Shown here piece by piece: positions 59,154-64,000 of a stretch of DNA of 64,000 nucleotides. A program made the position numbers and the translations under genes. Numbering within the stretch: position 1 is the stretch's first letter; every line of letters starts with the position of its first letter. The notes under the pieces were generated by a model. The model ran no database searches and had not been told where the DNA came from. It saw nothing but the letters and a program-made list of their open reading frames with translations. The DNA comes from Streptomyces liliifuscus (GTDB lineage Bacteria; Actinomycetota; Actinomycetes; Streptomycetales; Streptomycetaceae): the NCBI RefSeq assembly GCF_016598615.1, contig NZ_CP066831.1, positions 8,370,001 to 8,434,000 on the forward strand, given 5' to 3'.

Positions 59154-59999
59154 ATGTCCTCGCACACCCTTACCAAGGTGGCCGCGCCGCAGGACGCGGT
59201 GCCCCCGCGCATCGTCCCGCGCCGCCGCCTCGGCCAGTGGACCGCCGCCGGCGTCGTCCTGATCCTGTTCGGGCTCGCCGTCAACTCCGTCGTCCGCAAC
59301 GAGGCTTTCCAGTGGGACGTCGTCGGTGACTACTTCACGTCCGCCTCGGTCCTGCGCGGTCTCTGGCTCACCCTCTGGCTGACCGCGCTCGTCATGGCGC
59401 TCGGCTTCGCCCTCGGCGCGCTGCTCGCCGCGTTCCGGCTCTCCGCCAACCCCGTGCTGCGCGCGGTGAGCTGGGGATACGTCTGGCTCTTCCGGTCGAT
59501 GCCGATCCTGGTGCAGCTGCTGTTCTGGTTCAACATCGGGGCGCTCTATCCGACGATCCTCGGGGTCAGGACGGTCAACCTGCTCGGGCCCGTCACGGTC
59601 GCGATCATCGGGCTCACTCTGCACGAGGCCGCGTACGCCGCCGAGGTGGTCCGCGGCGGGATCCTCTCCGTGGACCGCGGTCAGATCGAGGCCGCGGAGG
59701 CGCTCGGGCTGAGCCGGTGGCGCCGCTGGTGGCGGATCGTGCTGCCGCAGGCCATGCGCTCCATCGTGCCGCCGGCCGGGAACATGCTGATCGGCACGCT
59801 CAAGGGCACCTCGATCGTCAGCGTGATCGCCGTGCAGGACCTCCTCTACTCCGTGCAGCTCGTCTACCACCGCACCTACCAGGTCATCCCCCTCCTGATG
59901 GTGGCCACACTCTGGTACGTCGTCGTCACCTCGGTGCTCGGCGTCGGCCAGCACTACGTCGAGCGGCACTACGCGCGCGGTTCGGAGCGCACGCGATGA
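59154..59999 (+). CDS. Amino acid ABC transporter permease (HisM/GlnP type) 1
   Basis: 281 residues. An N-terminal cytosolic tail is followed by about five transmembrane helices. The family block RSMPILVQLLFWFNIGALYP and the EAA loop EAAEALGLSRWRRWWRIVLPQAMRSI (read as two parts) are present, contacting the ATPase. GGAG lies 8 nt upstream of the ATG at 59154; the frame remains open further upstream. Its stop overlaps the next gene (ATGA). With the second permease at 61888 it forms the transmembrane pair of an amino-acid-type importer. Confidence 0.93.
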   Translation: MSSHTLTKVAAPQDAVPPRIVPRRRLGQWTAAGVVLILFGLAVNSVVRNEAFQWDVVGDYFTSASVLRGLWLTLWLTALVMALGFALGALLAAFRLSANPVLRAVSWGYVWLFRSMPILVQLLFWFNIGALYPTILGVRTVNLLGPVTVAIIGLTLHEAAYAAEVVRGGILSVDRGQIEAAEALGLSRWRRWWRIVLPQAMRSIVPPAGNMLIGTLKGTSIVSVIAVQDLLYSVQLVYHRTYQVIPLLMVATLWYVVVTSVLGVGQHYVERHYARGSERTR

Positions 60000-61819
60000 G
60001 CGCGATACGCCCCTCACTGGTGATCGTGGGAGCCGGGCCGCGGGGGACCGGCCTCCTGGAGCGGATCGCCGCCAACGCGCCTGAGCTGTACGGGAGTTCG
60101 GGCGAGGGGGTGGGTGGCTCGGGCGGCAGCTGGGACGGTTCGGAGGGGCTCGACATCCATCTCGTCGACCCCTACCCGCCGGGCGGCGGCCGTATCTGGC
60201 GCGAGGCGCAGTCACCGCTGCTGTGGATGAACTCCGAGGCGCAGGACGTCACGATGTTCACCGACGAGACGGTCGACATGGCCGGACCGGTGCGCGAGGG
60301 CCCCACGCTGCACGAGTGGGCCGCACTCGACGGACGCGTCTTCGCGGACCGGCAACGGCAGGGCACGTACATGCGCTGGGTCTACGAGCAGACGGTCGCC
60401 GCCCTCCCGCCGGGCATCCGCGTCCACCATCACGCCCGCCGTGCCCTGCGGGTCGTCGGCCCGCGAGAGGGGCGCCAGCAGGTGTGGCTGGAGGGCCGGC
60501 CGCGCCCGCTCCTCGCCGACCTGGTCGTCCTCACGCTCGGCCATCTCGACGCCGAACTGGACCAGGAACAGCGCGAGTTGGCCGCGTACGCCCGCGCCCA
60601 CGATCTCGTCCATCTGCCGCCGGACTTCACCGCCGACAGTGACCTGTCCGCTCTCGCACCGGGCGAACCGGTGCTCGTACGCGGCTTCGGGCTCGCCTTC
60701 GTCGACCTGATGGTGCTGCTCACCGAAGGCCGTGGCGGGCGCTACGAGACGGGCCCGGACGGGGAGTTGACGTACCTGGCGTCCGGGCGCGAGCCCGTGC
60801 TGCACGTCGGGTCGCGGCGCGGAGTCCCGTACCACTCGAAGATCGGCTACGACTGGACCGGTGAACGGCCGCCGCTGCCACGGTTCTTCGGGCCGGGTGA
60901 AGTGGACGCTTTGCTCGCGCGCCCCGGCGGCTTCGACTTCCGGCGGGACGTGTGGCCGCTCGTCGAGAAGGAGTTGGGCTTCGCGCACTACCACCGGCTG
61001 TTCACGGCCCACCCCGAGCGCACGGAGATGGCCTGGACGGACTTCGAGGAGAAGTACGCGGCCGGTGACAGCGCCGAGATCCAGGCCCTGGTCGCCTCGG
61101 CCGTGCCCGACACCGCCGACCGGTTCGACCCGGCCGCGCTCGACCATCCGCTGGACGGGGTCCGCCATGCCTCGTACGACGAACTCCAGGACGGTCTGCG
61201 GGCCTACATCGAAGGAGACCTGACCCGGCGTCACGACTCCTCGCACAGCGCGGACATGGCGGTCTTCCTCGGACTTCTGTCCGTCTACGGGCAGTTGGTA
61301 CGGCTCGGTGACATCGGGTCCTGGTGGCACGGCTTCTTCAGCTATCTGGCGTCGGGGCCGCCAGGACCGCGACTGCGGCAGATGCTCGCCCTGTCCCGAG
61401 CCGGGGTTCTCAGGTTCCTGGGCGCCGGCATGACCGTATCGGCCTCGGACGGGGTGTTCCGGGCCGGGAGCGCCGGGGTGCCGGGGGAGTACGTCGAGGC
61501 ACGGGCGCTCGTCGAGGCGCGGCTGCCGCATCCCACGGTCGAGCGCACACGTGACTCGCTGCTGCGCGAGTTGTACGCCGAAGGGGCCGCGGCGACGCCC
61601 GAGGGACTGCTCGCCGTGGACCCCGCCGACGGGCGTGTCCTCGACCGCTCCGGCACCCCGCATCCACGGCGATTCGCGCTCGGGCCGCACACCGACGCCC
61701 GGGGCTCCGGTGCGTTCACCCGGCCGCGCACCGGAGGGCCCGCCTTCCGGCAGAACGACGCAACGGCGCGCGCGGCGCTGGCCTTTCTGCGCGCGCTGTC
61801 CTGTAGGGCCGCCGCGTAA
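59996..61819 (+). CDS. FAD/NAD(P)-binding protein within the transport operon
   Basis: 607 residues. An N-terminal dinucleotide fold (LVIVGAGPRGTGLLERIAAN, residues about 8-27) is followed by a PYPPGGGRIWR segment and a second set of GxGxxG-like turns (LVRGFGLAFVDLMVLL). This pattern matches the FAD-NAD(P)-binding superfamily related to lysine/ornithine N-monooxygenases. Overlaps the permease by 4 bp and is followed 68 bp later by the second permease. Enzymes of this kind in amino-acid/sulfur transport operons may oxidise or reduce the imported compound; the reaction is unknown. Confidence 0.82.
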   Translation: MSAIRPSLVIVGAGPRGTGLLERIAANAPELYGSSGEGVGGSGGSWDGSEGLDIHLVDPYPPGGGRIWREAQSPLLWMNSEAQDVTMFTDETVDMAGPVREGPTLHEWAALDGRVFADRQRQGTYMRWVYEQTVAALPPGIRVHHHARRALRVVGPREGRQQVWLEGRPRPLLADLVVLTLGHLDAELDQEQRELAAYARAHDLVHLPPDFTADSDLSALAPGEPVLVRGFGLAFVDLMVLLTEGRGGRYETGPDGELTYLASGREPVLHVGSRRGVPYHSKIGYDWTGERPPLPRFFGPGEVDALLARPGGFDFRRDVWPLVEKELGFAHYHRLFTAHPERTEMAWTDFEEKYAAGDSAEIQALVASAVPDTADRFDPAALDHPLDGVRHASYDELQDGLRAYIEGDLTRRHDSSHSADMAVFLGLLSVYGQLVRLGDIGSWWHGFFSYLASGPPGPRLRQMLALSRAGVLRFLGAGMTVSASDGVFRAGSAGVPGEYVEARALVEARLPHPTVERTRDSLLRELYAEGAAATPEGLLAVDPADGRVLDRSGTPHPRRFALGPHTDARGSGAFTRPRTGGPAFRQNDATARAALAFLRALSCRAAA

Positions 61820-61887
61820 CCGCACCCTCCGCACCGCCGGCGCCCTCGCTCGCTTCCCTCACCCAGAGGACATCCAGAGGAACTCCC

Positions 61888-62769
61888 ATGTCGCTGACCA
61901 GTGATCCACCCCTTGCCAGAACATCCGTCGAACCCGAGGACTACGGCGCGCTCAAGGTCGTGCCCGTACGGCATCCCTGGCGCTGGGTCGCGGTGTTCGT
62001 GACCGCCGTGCTGCTCGCCCAGTTCGTCCACGGGCTCGCCACCAACTCCGGCTGGGAGTGGGAGGTGTTCGCCGAGTTCTTCACCGCGGAGGTGATCCTC
62101 AAGGCGGTCTGGGTGACGCTGCAACTCACCTTCTACGGAACGGCGTTGGGCTTCGCGCTCGGCATCGTCCTGGCGTTCATGCGGCTGTCGGCCAGCCCGT
62201 TCCTGAAGGCGGTCTCCTTCGCGTACATCTGGGCGTTCCGGTCGATCCCGCTGATCGTGCAGCTGCTGTTCTGGTTCAACCTCGCCTATCTCTACAAGGA
62301 GTTGGAGTTCGGCATCCCCTTCGGGCCCGGCTTCTTCTCCTTCGACACGATGGGCCTGGTCGGCGCGATGAGCGCGGCCGTGCTGGGGCTGGCCCTGCAC
62401 CAGGCCGCGTACGCCGCGGAGATCGTGCGAGGCGGCGTGCTGTCCGTCGACAGCGGGCAGTTGGAGGCGGCCGCCGCGCTCGGCATCCCCAGGCTGCGGC
62501 AGATCCGGCGGATCGTGCTGCCACAGGCGATGCGCTCCATCCTGCCCAACGCCGCCAACGAGGTGATCTCCCTCTTCAAGGGCACCTCGATCGTCTCCGT
62601 CATGGCGATCGGCGAACTCTTCTACCAGGTCCAGGTCATCTACGGACGCAACGGCCGGGTCGTACCGCTGCTCATGGTCGCGACGGCCTGGTACATCCTC
62701 CTGACCACCGCGCTCTCGGTCCTCCAGCACTACGTCGAACGACACTTCGCGAAGGGAAGCACGCGATGA
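61888..62769 (+). CDS. Amino acid ABC transporter permease (HisM/GlnP type) 2
   Basis: 293 residues with about five transmembrane helices after a 40-residue cytosolic tail. RSIPLIVQLLFWFNLAYLYK and the EAA loop LEAAAALGIPRLRQIRRIVL mark it as a paralogue of the permease at 59154. GAGGAAC lies just upstream of the ATG. The stop overlaps the ATPase start by 4 bp. The two permeases likely form a heterodimer. Confidence 0.94.
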   Translation: MSLTSDPPLARTSVEPEDYGALKVVPVRHPWRWVAVFVTAVLLAQFVHGLATNSGWEWEVFAEFFTAEVILKAVWVTLQLTFYGTALGFALGIVLAFMRLSASPFLKAVSFAYIWAFRSIPLIVQLLFWFNLAYLYKELEFGIPFGPGFFSFDTMGLVGAMSAAVLGLALHQAAYAAEIVRGGVLSVDSGQLEAAAALGIPRLRQIRRIVLPQAMRSILPNAANEVISLFKGTSIVSVMAIGELFYQVQVIYGRNGRVVPLLMVATAWYILLTTALSVLQHYVERHFAKGSTR

Positions 62770-63560
62770 GCGCGCCGCTGACCAAGGACGGGGCGGCCGC
62801 CGCCCCCATGGTCGACATCAAGTCCGTGCACAAGAGCTTCGGTTCGCTCGAAGTCCTCAAGGGCGTCGACCTGGAGGTGCGGACCGGTGAGGTCACCGTC
62901 ATACTCGGTCCGTCAGGATCCGGCAAGTCCACGCTGCTGCGGACCATCAACCATCTGGAGAAGGTCGACCAGGGCTGGATCAGCGTGGACGGCTCGCTGG
63001 TCGGCTACCGGCGCTCCGGCGACAAGTTGTACGAGCTGCGCGAGCGGGAGATCCTCAGGCAGCGCACCCGCATCGGGTTCGTCTTCCAGAACTTCAACCT
63101 CTTCCCGCATCTCACGGTGCTGGAGAACATCGTCGAGGCCCCGGTCTCCGCGCTGAAGCGGTCCCGCAAGGACGTCACCGGGACCGCGCGCGGGCTGCTC
63201 GACCGGGTCGGGCTCGCCGACAAGGCCGACGCCTACCCGAAGCAGCTCTCCGGGGGACAGCAGCAGCGCGTGGCCATCGCCCGGGCGCTCGCCCTGGAGC
63301 CGAAACTGCTGCTCTTCGACGAGCCGACGTCCGCGCTCGACCCCGAGCTGGTCGGTGAGGTCCTCGACGTCATCAAGGACCTGGCCCACCAGGGCACCAC
63401 GATGATCGTCGTCACGCACGAGATCGGCTTCGCCCGCGAGGTCGCCGACACCGTCGTCTTCATGGACGACGGCCGGATCGTCGAACAGGGCACCCCCGGC
63501 GACGTACTCGACCGGCCGCGGCACGAACGCACCCGCGCCTTCCTCTCCAAGGTCCTCTGA
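62766..63560 (+). CDS. Amino acid ABC transporter ATP-binding protein
   Basis: 264-residue GlnQ/HisP-type ATPase. Walker A GPSGSGKST (near residues 49-57), Q-loop FVFQNFNLFPH, signature LSGGQQQRVAIARAL and Walker B LLLFDEPTSALDPE are all intact, as is the switch His in VVTHEIGFA. It completes the transporter with the two permeases. The ATG overlaps the upstream stop. Fifty bases separate it from the binding-protein gene. Confidence 0.96.
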   Translation: MSAPLTKDGAAAAPMVDIKSVHKSFGSLEVLKGVDLEVRTGEVTVILGPSGSGKSTLLRTINHLEKVDQGWISVDGSLVGYRRSGDKLYELREREILRQRTRIGFVFQNFNLFPHLTVLENIVEAPVSALKRSRKDVTGTARGLLDRVGLADKADAYPKQLSGGQQQRVAIARALALEPKLLLFDEPTSALDPELVGEVLDVIKDLAHQGTTMIVVTHEIGFAREVADTVVFMDDGRIVEQGTPGDVLDRPRHERTRAFLSKVL

Positions 63561-63611
63561 CCTCGTCTCTCTCTGTTTCTGTTCGTTCCTTCTCATTTCA
63601 GGAGTTCACCC

Positions 63612-64000
63612 GTGATATCCCGACGTACCCTCGCCGCCTCCGTCGCAGCCCTTGTCGTCGCACCCCTGCTCAGCGCCTGCGGCGGTGACAGCGACGCGGC
63701 GACCGGGACGGGCGGCTCCGGCACCAAGAAGGTCGGCGACGTCAACATCGGCCCGGACCAGAACCGGATCCGCGGCAAGAAGGTCGACGACATCGCCGCG
63801 CTCGTCCCGGCGGCGATCCGAAAGCGCGGCACGCTGAAGCTCGGCCAGAGCGCCGACGCCTCGCCGCCACTCGGCTTCTACGCGACCGACGACAAGACCA
63901 GAATCGGCTCCGAGATCGACCTCGCGACCCTTGTCGCCGACACCCTCGGACTGAAGCTCGACAACGACGAGGTCTCCTGGGAGAACCTCTTCGTCGGTCT
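63612..64000 (+). CDS. ABC transporter substrate-binding lipoprotein (3' end outside window)
   Basis: Partial gene; 129 codons are present. RR-containing N-terminus and lipobox (ISRRTLAASVAALVVAPLLS then AC) predict a lipid anchor at the Cys near residue 21. The mature part starts with a Gly/Ser linker and the family-3 lobe GTLKLGQSADASPPLGFYAT. AGGAGTT lies close to the GTG start. It is the binding subunit cotranscribed with the permeases and ATPase, in addition to the divergent binding protein at 57701, so the importer may use two receptors. Confidence 0.9.
   Translation, partial: MISRRTLAASVAALVVAPLLSACGGDSDAATGTGGSGTKKVGDVNIGPDQNRIRGKKVDDIAALVPAAIRKRGTLKLGQSADASPPLGFYATDDKTRIGSEIDLATLVADTLGLKLDNDEVSWENLFVG

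Overview
The window is a stretch of high-GC actinobacterial chromosome, almost certainly from a Streptomyces core region. The evidence is very high third-position GC, many GTG and TTG starts, translationally coupled ATGA/GTGA junctions, many apparently leaderless starts, a ParA-RHH-ScpA-ScpB-RluB cluster, a SepF-like protein outside a division cluster, and one copy of a palindromic intergenic element that I recognise as widespread in Streptomyces. I see no rRNA, convincing tRNA, CRISPR array, insertion sequence or prophage.

Layout. 0-3 kb: an iron-siderophore ABC importer (two FecCD permeases and an ATPase) headed by a DmdR/IdeR-type iron box. 3-9 kb: SCP2-like protein, hypothetical, TlyA, NAD kinase, RecN and a glycosyltransferase. 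9-14 kb, minus strand: PucR regulator, FAD-linked oxidase and a GH15 trehalase/glucoamylase-type enzyme. 14.6-20.6 kb: CTP synthase, ADP-ribose-type NUDIX hydrolase, STAND/TPR protein and alanine dehydrogenase. 21-25.7 kb: a chromosome-segregation operon (ParA, RHH-like protein, ScpA, ScpB) ending in RluB. 26-27.8 kb: an NrtR-like NUDIX regulator coupled to an ADP-ribosylglycohydrolase. 27.9-29.7 kb, minus strand: Rieske protein, a membrane partner and a secreted protein. 30-34.6 kb: aroH, tyrA, cmk, plsC and der, closed by a 23-bp perfect hairpin.

34.7-49.2 kb looks more accessory. It has two hypothetical proteins, two Rpf-like LysM proteins, a branched-chain-amino-acid-type ABC importer in which LivH, LivM and LivG are one polypeptide, a LivK-like binding lipoprotein, a GT4 glycosyltransferase with a partner, and an epoxide hydrolase divergent from a WYL regulator over a perfect palindrome. 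49.5-57.6 kb: I78 inhibitor, PAP2 phosphatase, PIG-V-like mannosyltransferase, MFS exporter, glutaryl-CoA-dehydrogenase-like enzyme, SflA-type SepF paralogue and a DUF5685-like protein with a 21-cysteine tail.

57.7-64 kb: two divergent transport units. A minus-strand family-3 binding lipoprotein lies behind a 23-codon leader peptide ending in Ser-Ser-Ser-Cys, a hairpin, a C-rich G-poor tract and a potential SD-sequestering hairpin. The plus-strand operon encodes permease, FAD/NAD(P)-binding protein, permease, ATPase and a binding protein cut by the window end. Together these look like a cysteine-responsive sulfur-compound or cystine uptake locus; that attenuation circuit and the LivHMG fusion are the parts most worth a second look.
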